Origin: Cupriavidus oxalaticus
GTDB lineage: Bacteria; Pseudomonadota; Gammaproteobacteria; Burkholderiales; Burkholderiaceae
Length of the DNA: 64,000 nucleotides
Reading direction: 5' to 3'
Assembly: GCF_016894385.1 (NCBI RefSeq)
Contig: NZ_CP069812.1
Location: 1,302,001 to 1,366,000, forward strand
The stretch's first letter is position 1; the number at the start of each line of letters is the position of its first letter. The notes beneath the pieces are model-generated. The model saw nothing but the letters and a program-made list of their open reading frames with translations, was not told where the DNA came from and did no database searches. A program made the translations under genes and the position numbers. This document shows positions 45,705 to 54,246 of the stretch, one piece after another.

Positions 45705-46430
45705 ATGCGAGTCGGTCTGTTCGCCACCTGCCTGGTGGACCTGATGCGTCCGGAGATCGGGTTTTCGGTGCTGAAGCTGCTGGAAGCTGCCGGCTACGAG
45801 GTCATGGTGCCCGAGGCGCAGACCTGCTGCGGCCAGCCGGCGTACAACTCGGGCGAGCGCGCCGTGTCGCGGGATCTCGCGGAGAAATTCCTGCGCGAGT
45901 TCGAGATGTTCGACTACATCGTGGTCCCGTCGGGAAGCTGCGGCGGCATGATCCGCCACCACTACGGCGACCTGCTGCGCGACGATCCGGAGCTGAACGG
46001 CCGCTATGCGCGCCTGCGGGAACGGGTGTACGAGCTGACCGAGTTCCTGGTCAACGTGGCGCGTGTCGAGACGCTGCCGTCCAGCTTTGCCGGCCACGTC
46101 ACCTATCACGATTCCTGTTCCGGCCTGCGCGAGCTGGGCGTCAAGCAGCAGCCGCGCGAACTGCTGTCGCGCCTGCCCGGCGTGCAGCTGACCGAGATGA
46201 AAGACTGCGAAGCGTGCTGCGGCTTCGGCGGCACCTTCTCGGTCAAGTACGGCAATATCTCGACGGCGATCGTCGACGAGAAGTGCGCCAACATCAAGGC
46301 CAGCGGCGCCGATGCGGTGGTGCTGGGCGACCTCGGCTGCATGCTCAATATCGAAGGCCGGCTGCGCCGCACCGGCGACAGCCAGACCCGCGTGCTGCAT
46401 ATCGCCCAGGTGCTGGCCGGCGACGCCTGA
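45705..46430 (+). CDS. lutA: L-lactate oxidation complex subunit LutA
   Basis: The 241-residue protein is of the cysteine-rich-domain (CCG) type. Two repeats bind an iron-sulfur or noncubane cluster: QTCCGQPAYNSGERA near residue 40 and EACCGFGGTFSVKYG near 170, with SGSCGGMIRHHYGD and YHDSCSGLRELG as partner cysteines. With LutB it forms the cytoplasmic complex that oxidises L-lactate to pyruvate. GGAGAAG precedes ATG 45705. First gene of the rightward lut operon. Confidence 0.93.
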   Translation: MRVGLFATCLVDLMRPEIGFSVLKLLEAAGYEVMVPEAQTCCGQPAYNSGERAVSRDLAEKFLREFEMFDYIVVPSGSCGGMIRHHYGDLLRDDPELNGRYARLRERVYELTEFLVNVARVETLPSSFAGHVTYHDSCSGLRELGVKQQPRELLSRLPGVQLTEMKDCEACCGFGGTFSVKYGNISTAIVDEKCANIKASGADAVVLGDLGCMLNIEGRLRRTGDSQTRVLHIAQVLAGDA

Positions 46431-46447
46431 CCACGGGAGACGCCACG

Positions 46448-47860
46448 ATGCAAGTCCACAGCATGGAATTCAAGGCGCGCGCCGGCCAGAAGCTGGCCGA
46501 CCAGCGCCTGCAGCAGAACCTGAAGAAGCTCTCGACCAAGTTCGTCACGGCACGCGCCGATGCCATCCGCGATATCGACTTCGACGCCACGCGCGAGGCG
46601 CTGAAAGAGCGCCGCAACCGCGCGCTGGAGAACCTCGACGTCTGGCTGGCGGAGTTCGAGCAGAACGCCACCAGGCGCGGTGCCACCGTGCTGTTCGCCG
46701 AGACCACCGCCGATGCCGCGCGCCTGGTCGCCGAGATCGCGCAGAAGCACGGCGTGAAGAAGGTCATCAAGAGCAAGTCGATGGTGACCGAGGAAATGCG
46801 CCTGAACCAGGTGCTGGGCGAGATGGGCGTACAGAGCATCGAGACCGACCTCGGCGAGTACATCCTGCAGATCAACGACTCGGAGCCGCCATCGCACATC
46901 ATTGCGCCGGTGGTGCACAAGGACAAGGACGAGATCGCCGACCTGTTTGCCAAAGTCCACCACAAGCCGCGCCTGACCGACATCCCGGAGATGACGCGCG
47001 AGGCGCGCGAAGTGCTGCGTCCCGAGTTCCTGAGCGCCGACATGGGCGTGACCGGCGGCAACTTCATCATTGCCGAGACCGGCTCGGTGGCGGTGGTCAC
47101 CAACGAAGGCAATGAAGGCATGTGCACGGTGATGCCGCGCGTGCACGTGGCCGTGACCGGCATCGAGAAGGTGCTGCCGACGCTCGAAGACCTGGCCACG
47201 GTCATGCGCCTGCTGCCGCGATCGGCCACCGGCCAGGCGATCTCCAACTATTTCTCGCTGCTGACCGGCCCGCGCGCCGAAGGCGAACGCGACGGCCCCG
47301 AGCATATGTACTTCGTGCTGGTCGACGGCGGCCGCTCGGGGCTGATCGGCGGCGACTTCCAGGAGATGCTGCGCTGCATCCGCTGCGGCGCCTGCATGAA
47401 CCACTGCCCGGTGTACCAGAAGATCGGCGGGCATGCCTATGGCTGGGTCTATCCCGGGCCGATGGGCAGCGTGCTGACGCCCAGCTACGTAGGCCTGGCG
47501 AACGCGGTGGACCTGCCGCAGGCGGCGACCATGTGCGGCGAGTGCAACCGGGTCTGCCCGGCTTCGATCCCGCTGTCGGATCTGCTGCGCAAGCTGCGCG
47601 AGAAGCAGATGGAACGCGGGCTGCGGCCGTGGCAGGAGCGGTTTGCGCTGAAGGCCTGGGGCTACGTGGCGAAGCGTCCCGACCTTTATGCCTTTGCCAC
47701 GCGCATCGGTGCCTGGCTGCTGCAACGCATGGGCGGCGGCAACCGCCTGATCACCAGCCTGCCGATGGCCGGCAAGGGCTGGACCGAAACCCGCGACATG
47801 CCGGCCCCGTCGGGCCGCACGTTCCGCGAACTCTACAAGGAAAGGAGGGCGCGATCATGA
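46448..47860 (+). CDS. lutB: L-lactate oxidation iron-sulfur protein LutB
   Basis: The 470-residue protein has an N-terminal LUD-type domain (residues about 65-300, with TGGNFIIAETGSVAVVTNEG). The ferredoxin part carries CIRCGACMNHCPVYQ (about 310-324) and CGECNRVCPASIPL (about 363-376), two 4Fe-4S clusters. The C-terminal helical tail is normal for LutB. It starts 18 bases after lutA and overlaps the next small gene by four bases. Confidence 0.94.
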   Translation: MQVHSMEFKARAGQKLADQRLQQNLKKLSTKFVTARADAIRDIDFDATREALKERRNRALENLDVWLAEFEQNATRRGATVLFAETTADAARLVAEIAQKHGVKKVIKSKSMVTEEMRLNQVLGEMGVQSIETDLGEYILQINDSEPPSHIIAPVVHKDKDEIADLFAKVHHKPRLTDIPEMTREAREVLRPEFLSADMGVTGGNFIIAETGSVAVVTNEGNEGMCTVMPRVHVAVTGIEKVLPTLEDLATVMRLLPRSATGQAISNYFSLLTGPRAEGERDGPEHMYFVLVDGGRSGLIGGDFQEMLRCIRCGACMNHCPVYQKIGGHAYGWVYPGPMGSVLTPSYVGLANAVDLPQAATMCGECNRVCPASIPLSDLLRKLREKQMERGLRPWQERFALKAWGYVAKRPDLYAFATRIGAWLLQRMGGGNRLITSLPMAGKGWTETRDMPAPSGRTFRELYKERRARS

Positions 47861-48126
47861 GCGCAGCCAACACGGAAACGCTGGCGCGCATGCGCGCCGC
47901 ACTGGACCAGCACGTGGCCGGGTCGATGCCGGCGCAGGAACTCGTGCGCGCATGGCGCGATGCCGGCGGCGGGCTGGCGCTGCCACCCGTCTATGGCCAG
48001 GCGATGGAGGAACTGCTGCGCAGGCTGGAGATGTCGGCGGTGTTTGCGCAGGACAGCTGCTCGTTCTCGAGCAGCGCGGTGACGGACCAGTTGGCGCGCT
48101 GGCTGGACAAGGCGGCGACGGCCTGA
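47857..48126 (+). CDS. Small protein in the lutC position (not LutC-like)
   Basis: The 89-residue protein is translationally coupled to lutB (ATGA overlap) and has AAGGAGGG before its ATG. In most lut operons this place is held by LutC, about 220 residues with an LUD domain. This protein lacks all LutC marks. It is helical (ETLARMRAALDQHV, then QAMEELLRRLEMSAVFAQ) and ends in FSSSAVTDQLARWLDKA. It may be a small subunit or a replacement; I do not recognise a family. Confidence 0.7.
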   Translation: MSAANTETLARMRAALDQHVAGSMPAQELVRAWRDAGGGLALPPVYGQAMEELLRRLEMSAVFAQDSCSFSSSAVTDQLARWLDKAATA

Positions 48127-48172
48127 GGCCGCAACGCTTCGCCGCGGCAGTTTCCGCAGTCGCCGCCGCGGC

Positions 48173-49060
48173 TCAACGCTTCATCATCCCCGTCAGCGTC
48201 TCCACGAACTCCAGCGACAGCCGCGACAGCGGCTCCGTCTGCACATGGAAGATCTGCACCGAGGCATTGACCTTGGTGCGGATCGGCACGGCAACGATGT
48301 TGGGCCAGTTCGCGCCGAATACCGTCATCGCATCGACCAGCGCGATGCCGGCGCCGGCCTGCGCCAGCGCGCGCGCCACGTGCGCCTGCTCCACCTGCAC
48401 CCGCATGTCGGGCTGGTCACCATCGTTGCCGAACATCTCGTGCACCAGCAGCGCGAACGGCACCTCGGGCCCATAGCCGATCAGGTCTTCGCCGACCAGG
48501 TCGGCCGGACGCACCCATTTGCGCGTGGCCAGCCGATGTTCCACCGGCACCAGCGCCACGATCTCGTTCTTCACCAGCAGCCGCGCCTCAAGGTTGGGGT
48601 GCGTCAGCGGCATGTTCGATACCGCCAGGTCCACCTGTCCCGATAGCAGCGCGCGCAGCATGTTGCCCGGAATCTGCGTGCGCACCACCACGCGCACCGC
48701 CGGGTGCGCGGCGCGGAAGCTGGCGATCGCGCGCGGCAGCACGGTCTGCCCCAGGTTGGGGCTGCATGTGATGCGCAGGCTGCCGGTCCGGTTGGCGGCG
48801 AGATCCTCCGCGATCTCGTTGACGCGCTCGATCCCTTCATAGACCGCATTCACTTCGCCCAGCAGCCGCCGCGCTTCCGGCGTGGGGTAGAGCCGCCCCT
48901 TGGTGCGGCGGAACAACTCGAGGCCGAGGCGCTGTTCGGTGTGCGACATCAGCCGGCTGATGGCCGGTTGCGACACATAAAGCAGCTTAGAGGCGCCGCT
49001 GATGGAACCGGTCAGCATCACCGCGCGGAAGACTTCGATCTGGCGCAGGTTCATTTTCAT
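48173..49060 (-). CDS. LysR-family transcription regulator
   Basis: The 295-residue protein starts at ATG 49060 (ATG 49054 also possible). Winged helix: LRQIEVFRAVMLTGSISGAS and LLYVSQPAISRLMSHTE. The ligand domain begins at GSLRITCSPNLGQTVLPRAI. It is divergent from the cyclodeaminase cluster, with a palindromic T-N11-A-like site between them. It likely activates that cluster. The wording resembles NocR/OccR-type regulators of amino-acid catabolism, which would fit the neighbour. Confidence 0.9.
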   Translation of the reverse strand: MKMNLRQIEVFRAVMLTGSISGASKLLYVSQPAISRLMSHTEQRLGLELFRRTKGRLYPTPEARRLLGEVNAVYEGIERVNEIAEDLAANRTGSLRITCSPNLGQTVLPRAIASFRAAHPAVRVVVRTQIPGNMLRALLSGQVDLAVSNMPLTHPNLEARLLVKNEIVALVPVEHRLATRKWVRPADLVGEDLIGYGPEVPFALLVHEMFGNDGDQPDMRVQVEQAHVARALAQAGAGIALVDAMTVFGANWPNIVAVPIRTKVNASVQIFHVQTEPLSRLSLEFVETLTGMMKR

Positions 49061-49063
49061 GGC

Positions 49064-49078
49064 ATTAACCTGATGTTA
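49064..49078. promoter_or_regulatory. Candidate LysR operator
   Basis: TTAAC-CTGAT-GTTAA is a perfect 5-bp inverted repeat with the T-N11-A form. It lies four bases before the LysR start codon and about 100 bases before the cyclodeaminase gene, fitting self-repression and divergent activation. Confidence 0.5.
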
Positions 49079-49175
49079 AGGCAGGCGGATATATAAGCAT
49101 ATGACAGTCAAGGGCGCCAACCCTACACTGGACTCCATCGACACACCACACACTGATCTGGAGAGCGGGGACCGC

Positions 49176-50177
49176 ATGGCTGATATTCATCTCACCTATC
49201 TCAACGGCCGGGACATTGCGCGGCTGGAAATGACCGACGCCGAAATCATCGACGCGGTGGAGCAGGCACTGATCGCGCAGGGCAACGGCCAGACCGTGAT
49301 CGAGCCGCGCATGCACCTGATGCCGGACCCCGCCTTCAACGGCCACTTCAACGTGCTGCGCGGCTACGTGGCGCCGCTGGGGCTGGCCGGCGTCAAGGTG
49401 GTCGGCGATTTCGTCGACAACTACAAGCTCGGCCTGCCTTCGGAGATGGCCATGCTGAACCTGTTCGATCCGCGCACCGGCATGCCGGTCGCGGTGATCG
49501 ATGCCACCTTCATTACCGATGCCCGCACCGGGGCGCTGACCGCGCTCGGTGCCAGGCACCTGGCGCGCCGCGACAGCAAGGTGCTCGGCCACATCGGCGC
49601 GCGCGGCACTTCCTACTGGAACGTGCGCCTGCTCGACAGCCTCTATGACTTCGACGAGATCCGCGTGCATTCGCGCCGCCCGGAAAGCCGCAATGCCTTT
49701 GCCGCGCGGCTGGAGCGCGATCTCGGCAAGAAGATCGTGGTGACCGAGGACTGGGAATCGTGCGTGCGCGGCGCCGACATCGTGGTCGAGGCCTCGCGCC
49801 TGGAACGCCCGACGCCGATGCTCAAGACCGAATGGATCAAGCCCGGTGCGTTCGTCGTGCCCTACGGCACCATGAGCGCGGTCGAGCTGTCGCTGACCGA
49901 CATCATGACGCGGATGGTGGTGGACCACTGGGGCCAGTGCAAGGGCGGCATGTTCGGCTCGCTGCGCGCGCATGTCGAAGCGGGCAAGCTGACGGAACAG
50001 ACGCTCTACGGCGAGCTGGGCGAGATCGCCGCGGGCCGCAAGCCGGGCCGCCAGAGCGACGACGAGACCAACCTGTTCTGGCACCGCGGCCTGTCGCTGA
50101 GCGATATCGCGCTGGGACACGCCATCCTGAAGAAGGCCGGGCAGCGCGGGCTGGGCCAGCAGCTGGTGTACGCATGA
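49176..50177 (+). CDS. Ornithine cyclodeaminase / mu-crystallin family enzyme
   Basis: The 333-residue NAD-dependent enzyme is of the OCD family. Substrate residues are around GNGQTVIEPRMHLMPD, the Rossmann loop region is LGHIGARGTSYWNVRLLDSL (about 140-160), and the catalytic Asp region is near VDHWGQCKGGMFGSL. The family includes ornithine cyclodeaminase, ketimine reductases and N-methyl-opine enzymes; the exact substrate is unclear. ATG 49176 was chosen for GGAGAG-GGG before it. First gene of a three-gene cluster. Confidence 0.85.
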   Translation: MADIHLTYLNGRDIARLEMTDAEIIDAVEQALIAQGNGQTVIEPRMHLMPDPAFNGHFNVLRGYVAPLGLAGVKVVGDFVDNYKLGLPSEMAMLNLFDPRTGMPVAVIDATFITDARTGALTALGARHLARRDSKVLGHIGARGTSYWNVRLLDSLYDFDEIRVHSRRPESRNAFAARLERDLGKKIVVTEDWESCVRGADIVVEASRLERPTPMLKTEWIKPGAFVVPYGTMSAVELSLTDIMTRMVVDHWGQCKGGMFGSLRAHVEAGKLTEQTLYGELGEIAAGRKPGRQSDDETNLFWHRGLSLSDIALGHAILKKAGQRGLGQQLVYA

Positions 50178-51007
50178 TCGCCAATGCCCGCATGTACGCG
50201 GTAACGCCGCAGGCCGAAGCGGCATGGCGCGCACTGCTGGCGCGCGTGTCCGAGCGTGCGGGCGTGGCGTTGCCGTATGTCGGGCATCCCGCGCCGGCGC
50301 CGGTCAGCGCGCTGTGGGCGCGGCCGGACTGCGGCTGCGTGTTCATGTGCGGCTATCCGTACGCGAGCGCGCCGGTTGCGCCGCAGTTGCTGGCGGCTCC
50401 GGTGCCGGCACTGGCGCGCTACGACGGCCGGCCGGTCTATTTCACCGAGTTCATCGTGCGCGCCGATGCGCCGGTGCAGTCGCTGGCGCAGAGCTTCGGC
50501 GGGCGGCTGGCATGCATGTTGCCTGAGTCGAACTCGGGCTATAACGCGCCGCGCCATTACCTGATGCGGCTGGCGCCGGCGGGTACGCAGGCGCTGTACC
50601 GGCCCGCCGCGATGCCCACGCCAACGCCACGCGAGGTCATCGGTGCCGTGCTTGCTGGCGATGCCGAGGTGGGGGTGATCGACAGCTATGTGATGGACCT
50701 GCTGCGCCGCTATGACCCTGGGCTTGCCGCGCAACTGAAGACGCTGGCGCTGACGCCGCCGGCACCGATTCCGGTGCTGGTCGCATCGGCGGGAGCCGAT
50801 CCGCAGCAGTGCGTGCGCGTGCGTGCGGCATTGCTGGGCCTGCATGAGGATGCCGCGGGCACCGCGCTGCTGGCCATGCTGGGGCTGGCGCGCTTTGCCG
50901 CGGTGCAACCCGCCGACTATGCATGCCTGACCGCGATGGCGAACGAAGCGGACCAGGCGCGCTTCGCGCTGACCGATCCCGCGGCCGGAGGGCGGGGCAC
51001 GGGATAG
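50174..51007 (+). CDS. PhnD-like substrate-binding-fold protein without signal peptide
   Basis: The 277-residue protein resembles the PhnD/SsuA-like periplasmic binding fold. It has GCVFMCGYPYASAP, then FTEFIVRADAPVQSLAQSFGGRLACMLPESNSGYNAPRHYL, EVIGAVLAGDAEVGVIDSYVMDLL and a C-terminal lobe. There is no signal peptide, so it would stay in the cytoplasm. It overlaps the cyclodeaminase stop (ATGA). It may bind a small ligand as a chaperone or act as an enzyme of related fold. Few annotated homologues come to mind. Confidence 0.7.
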   Translation: MIANARMYAVTPQAEAAWRALLARVSERAGVALPYVGHPAPAPVSALWARPDCGCVFMCGYPYASAPVAPQLLAAPVPALARYDGRPVYFTEFIVRADAPVQSLAQSFGGRLACMLPESNSGYNAPRHYLMRLAPAGTQALYRPAAMPTPTPREVIGAVLAGDAEVGVIDSYVMDLLRRYDPGLAAQLKTLALTPPAPIPVLVASAGADPQQCVRVRAALLGLHEDAAGTALLAMLGLARFAAVQPADYACLTAMANEADQARFALTDPAAGGRGTG

Positions 51008-51104
51008 GCCACGCGTCGGACCGCACAAGGCCATTGACGATAACAAGACTGCCGGCGCGGTGGAGGAGCCATAGCCTGATGACTGCCAAATTGGGGGAAC
51101 CGTC

Positions 51105-52136
51105 ATGAAATCCGTTGTGAATGCCGCTGTGAAATCTGCCGTGAATCCTGACATCCGGCGCCGTGCCATGCATTGCCTGTTCGCCTGTGCGGCAGCCTGT
51201 GCGACATGGCTCGGCGCGGCGGCGCATGCCCAGCCGCCAGCATATCCCGCCAAGCCGGTGCGCATCATCGTGCCGTTCGCCGCCGGCGGCCCCGCCGACG
51301 TGCTGGCGCGCGCCACCGGGGAAGGCATCGCCAGGGCCACTGGTCAAAGCGTGGTGGTCGAGAACAAGGCCGGCGCCGCCGGCACCATTGGTGTCGACAT
51401 GGTGGCCAAGGCCGCGCCCGACGGCTACACCATCGCGCTGGTGCCGGTCGGCAATATCGCGGTGAATCCCACGCTGATGCCGAACCTGCCTTACAAGCAG
51501 TCCGACCTGGCGCCGGTGGCGATGCTCGCCACCGCTGAAAACGTGCTGGTGATCAACGCGGCCACGCCTGTCAGGTCGGTGGCGGAACTGCTCAAGCTGG
51601 CCGCACAGAAGCCGGGCGAACTGAGCTTCGCCTCTCCCGGCGCCGGCAGCCAGGCGCACCTGGCCGGGGAGCTGCTGCAGCTCGATGCCAACGTCAAGCT
51701 GAACCACGTGCCGTACAAGGGCGTGAGCCCGGCCATGACCGACGTGGTCGGCGGGCAGGTGACGATGATGTTCGCCCAGCTGTCGGCGGCACTGCCTTAC
51801 ATCAAGGCCGGCAAGCTGCGTGCCTTGGGCGTGGCCAGCGCCAAACGCTCGACGGTGCTGCCGGATGTGCCGACGATCGCCGAGCAGGGCTTCCCGAAGT
51901 TCGAGGCGGTGTCGTGGTATGCGTTGATGGCGCCGGCGGGTACGCCGCCCGAGGTCGTGCGCAAGCTCAGCCAGCATGTCGACGCGGTGCTGGCGGATGC
52001 GGCGCTGAAGGAGAAGCTGGCGACGCTGGGGATGGAGGCGGCGGGCGGTACGCCGCAGCAGCTGGCGTCAACGATCCAGCAGGAGAGTGCGCGGTGGGCG
52101 GGGGTGATCAGGCAGCGGCGTATCACGATCGATTGA
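51105..52136 (+). CDS. Bug/TctC-family periplasmic solute receptor
   Basis: The 343-residue protein has a long N-terminus before the signal peptide core (MHCLFACAAACATWLGAAAHA, cut near residue 42). A second Met at residue 22 could be the true start. Family marks are YPAKPVRIIVPFAAGGPADV, GYTIALVPVG, FASPGAGSQAH and ALMAPAGTPPEVV. The length fits. It is 97 bases after the PhnD-like gene and probably belongs to the same LysR-controlled cluster. No TctAB partner is present here. Confidence 0.9.
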   Translation: MKSVVNAAVKSAVNPDIRRRAMHCLFACAAACATWLGAAAHAQPPAYPAKPVRIIVPFAAGGPADVLARATGEGIARATGQSVVVENKAGAAGTIGVDMVAKAAPDGYTIALVPVGNIAVNPTLMPNLPYKQSDLAPVAMLATAENVLVINAATPVRSVAELLKLAAQKPGELSFASPGAGSQAHLAGELLQLDANVKLNHVPYKGVSPAMTDVVGGQVTMMFAQLSAALPYIKAGKLRALGVASAKRSTVLPDVPTIAEQGFPKFEAVSWYALMAPAGTPPEVVRKLSQHVDAVLADAALKEKLATLGMEAAGGTPQQLASTIQQESARWAGVIRQRRITID

Positions 52137-52168
52137 GCTGTGACGCGCTTTGAGACGCCACCGGTTTG

Positions 52169-52294
52169 CTCCCCTCTCCCGCTTGCGGGAGAGGGGCAGG
52201 GGGTGAGGGCAGGCATGTGGCAAGCATGATGCGCTTTACTTTGTGGAGACACCAGCCCTCACCCCCGCCCCTCTCCCATAAATGGGAGAGGGGA
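52169..52294. repeat. Pair of inverted REP-like elements (BIME)
   Basis: Left element 52169-52210: CCCTCTCCCGC-hairpin-GCGGGAGAGGG followed by GGGGGTGAGGGC. Right element 52254-52294: GCCCTCACCCCCG followed by CCCTCTCCCAT-AA-ATGGGAGAGGG. They are in opposite orientation with 43 bases between, the layout of bacterial interspersed mosaic elements. The GGTGAGGG motif is a usual mark of REP sequences moved by RAYT transposases. Confidence 0.8.
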
Positions 52295-52335
52295 GCCAAC
52301 AGATGGTGTGAGCAACGGTAACGAAGGCTGAAAAA

Positions 52336-52359
52336 AATGGGGAGCCAAAGCTCCCCATT
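52336..52359. terminator. Terminator after the ABC transporter operon
   Basis: The stem AATGGGGAGC with GCTCCCCATT (52336-52345, 52350-52359) has loop CAAA. Leftward it is followed by T7. It starts 21 bases past the ATPase stop and may also stop rightward transcripts. Confidence 0.85.
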
Positions 52360-52379
52360 CTTCTTGGATGTCAGCGCTA

Positions 52380-53174
52380 TCACCCCAGCAGCAGCGCATC
52401 ATCATCCAGCTGCTCATGCCGCGTCTGCTCGAACATCTTCAGCAGGTCCGGCACGTCCAGCCCCTTGCGCTTGTCGCCCGACACATCCAGCACCACCTGC
52501 CCCTGGTGGAGCATCACCGTGCGCTGCCCGTAGTCCAGCGCCTGGCGCATGCTGTGCGTCACCATCATCGTCGTCAGCTTGCTTTCCTCGACGATGCGCG
52601 CGGTCAGTTCCAGCACGAACGCGGCGGTCTTCGGGTCCAGTGCGGCGGTATGCTCGTCCAGCAGCAGGATGCGCGACGGCTGCAGCGATGCCATCAGCAG
52701 GCTCACCGCCTGGCGCTGGCCGCCGGAGAGCAGGCCGATGCGGTCGGTCAGGCGGTTTTCCAGCCCCAGGTTCAGCAGCCGCAGCTTCTCGCGGAACAGC
52801 TCGCGCGAGGCGCGGTTCAGCGCCGGGCGGAAACCGCGCTTCGCGCCGCGGGCCATTGCCAGCGCCATGTTCTCTTCGATGGTCAGCGCCTCGCAGGTGC
52901 CGGCCATCGGGTCCTGGAACACGCGCGCCACCAGGTGCGCGCGGTCCCATGCCGGCTGGCGGGTGACGTCGGTGTCATCGATGGTGATGCGGCCAGAGTC
53001 GACCATCTGGTCGCCGCTGATGGCGTTCAGGAAGGTCGACTTGCCGGCGCCGTTGGAGCCGATCACGGCAACGAACTGGCCGCTCGGGATTTCCAGTGTC
53101 AGGCCGCGCAGCGCGCGCGTCTCGATCGGCGTGCCCGGGTTGAAGGTGAGCTTCAGGTCTTGTGCGCGCAGCAT
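52380..53174 (-). CDS. ABC transporter ATP-binding protein (COG1101 type)
   Basis: The 264-residue ATPase shows Walker A GSNGAGKSTF (near residue 48), signature LLSGGQRQAVSLLM, Walker B ILLLDEHTAAL and the switch histidine in MVTHSM. The type is that found with COG4120 permeases and COG2984 receptors, as in TrpXYZ-like importers. It follows the permease by one base and ends the operon SBP-permease-ATPase. Confidence 0.93.
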   Translation of the reverse strand: MLRAQDLKLTFNPGTPIETRALRGLTLEIPSGQFVAVIGSNGAGKSTFLNAISGDQMVDSGRITIDDTDVTRQPAWDRAHLVARVFQDPMAGTCEALTIEENMALAMARGAKRGFRPALNRASRELFREKLRLLNLGLENRLTDRIGLLSGGQRQAVSLLMASLQPSRILLLDEHTAALDPKTAAFVLELTARIVEESKLTTMMVTHSMRQALDYGQRTVMLHQGQVVLDVSGDKRKGLDVPDLLKMFEQTRHEQLDDDALLLG

Positions 53175-53175
53175 C

Positions 53176-54072
53176 TCAGGCACCTCCGTTCTTGCGGGCA
53201 AACAGCTTCTTGCGCGTGGCCGGCAGCACCAGCGCGATCGTCACCAGCGCGGCGGTGACCAGGTTCAGGTCCTGCGCCTTCAGGCCGATGAAGTCGCTGT
53301 TCAGCGCCAGCGCGATGAAGAAGCGGTACAGGATGGCGCCCAGCACCACGGCCAGCGTGGTCCAGATCAGGCGGCGCGCCGGCAGCACGGTTTCGCCGAT
53401 GATCACCGCGGCCAGGCCGATCACGATGGTGCCGATGCCCATCGAGATATCCGAGCCGCCCTGGGTCTGTGCGAACAGCGCGCCGGCCAGTGCCACCAGC
53501 GCGTTGGACAGCGCCATGCCGGCCAACGTGGCGCGGCCGGTGGGGATGCCCTGCGCGCGGGCCATGCGCGGGTTGGCGCCGGTGGCGCGCATCGCCAGGC
53601 CCAGCTGCGAGCTGAAGAACCAGTCCAAACCGAGCTTGGCGATCACCACCACGATGAACAGCACCAGCGGGCGCAGCACGTAGTCGGGCATCCACTCCGG
53701 CTGCAGCATGGTGAACAGGGTCGGCTCGGTGATCAGCGGCACGTTGGGGCGGCCCATGATGCGCAGGTTGATCGAGTACAGCGCGATCATCATCAGGATA
53801 CTGGCGAGCAGGTCCATGATCTTGAGGCGCACGTTGAGCCAGCCGGTGATCCAGCCTGCCAGCGCGCCGGCGGCGATCGCCACCACGGTAGCCAGGAACG
53901 GATCCTGGCCGGCGGCGATCAGCGTCGCGGCAACGGCGCCGCCCAGCGGAAAGCTGCCGTCAACGGTCAGGTCGGGGAAATTGAGGATGCGGAAGGAAAT
54001 CAGCACCCCGAGCGCCACCAGGCTGAAGATCAGGCCGATCTCCAGGGCGCCCAGAAGGGAAAAAAGGGACAT
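53176..54072 (-). CDS. ABC transporter permease (COG4120 type)
   Basis: The 298-residue permease has about eight hydrophobic helices. Typical parts are LISFRILNFPDLTVDGSFPL at the start, RATGANPRMARAQGI as the coupling loop and ALNSDFIGLKAQDLNLVTA near the end. It belongs with the neighbouring ATPase and receptor. Likely cargo: aromatic amino acids or another amine; not determinable here. Confidence 0.92.
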   Translation of the reverse strand: MSLFSLLGALEIGLIFSLVALGVLISFRILNFPDLTVDGSFPLGGAVAATLIAAGQDPFLATVVAIAAGALAGWITGWLNVRLKIMDLLASILMMIALYSINLRIMGRPNVPLITEPTLFTMLQPEWMPDYVLRPLVLFIVVVIAKLGLDWFFSSQLGLAMRATGANPRMARAQGIPTGRATLAGMALSNALVALAGALFAQTQGGSDISMGIGTIVIGLAAVIIGETVLPARRLIWTTLAVVLGAILYRFFIALALNSDFIGLKAQDLNLVTAALVTIALVLPATRKKLFARKNGGA

Positions 54073-54179
54073 GGGGGAATCCTGTTGCGGGGGCCGGCGG
54101 CTACCCTGGCGCCGGCTTTTTGGGCGGGGCGGGCAGCGCTGCCCGTGTGGGGCTGCCTGCCGCCTCGCCCTGTCATGTC

Positions 54180-54204
54180 CTGCCGGTCCGGATAGGACCG
54201 GCAG
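54180..54204. other. Strong hairpin between receptor and permease genes
   Basis: A perfect 10-bp stem (54180-54189 with 54195-54204), loop GGATA, lies in the 174-base gap inside the operon. It has no T run. It could stabilise the upstream receptor mRNA segment, as seen in many importer operons. Confidence 0.6.
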
Positions 54205-54246
54205 GGCGCCCTCCGTCCAACGACGGCAGGGACGGGCTTGCCGTGA

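Noticed and set aside
52549..54195. A 548-codon frame opposite the ABC ATPase and permease
   Set aside because: Antisense artefact with Arg/His/Gln-rich composition and no start signal.
54180..54204. Terminator inside the importer operon
   Set aside because: The stem is strong but lacks a T run on either strand, so it is listed as a hairpin, not a terminator.
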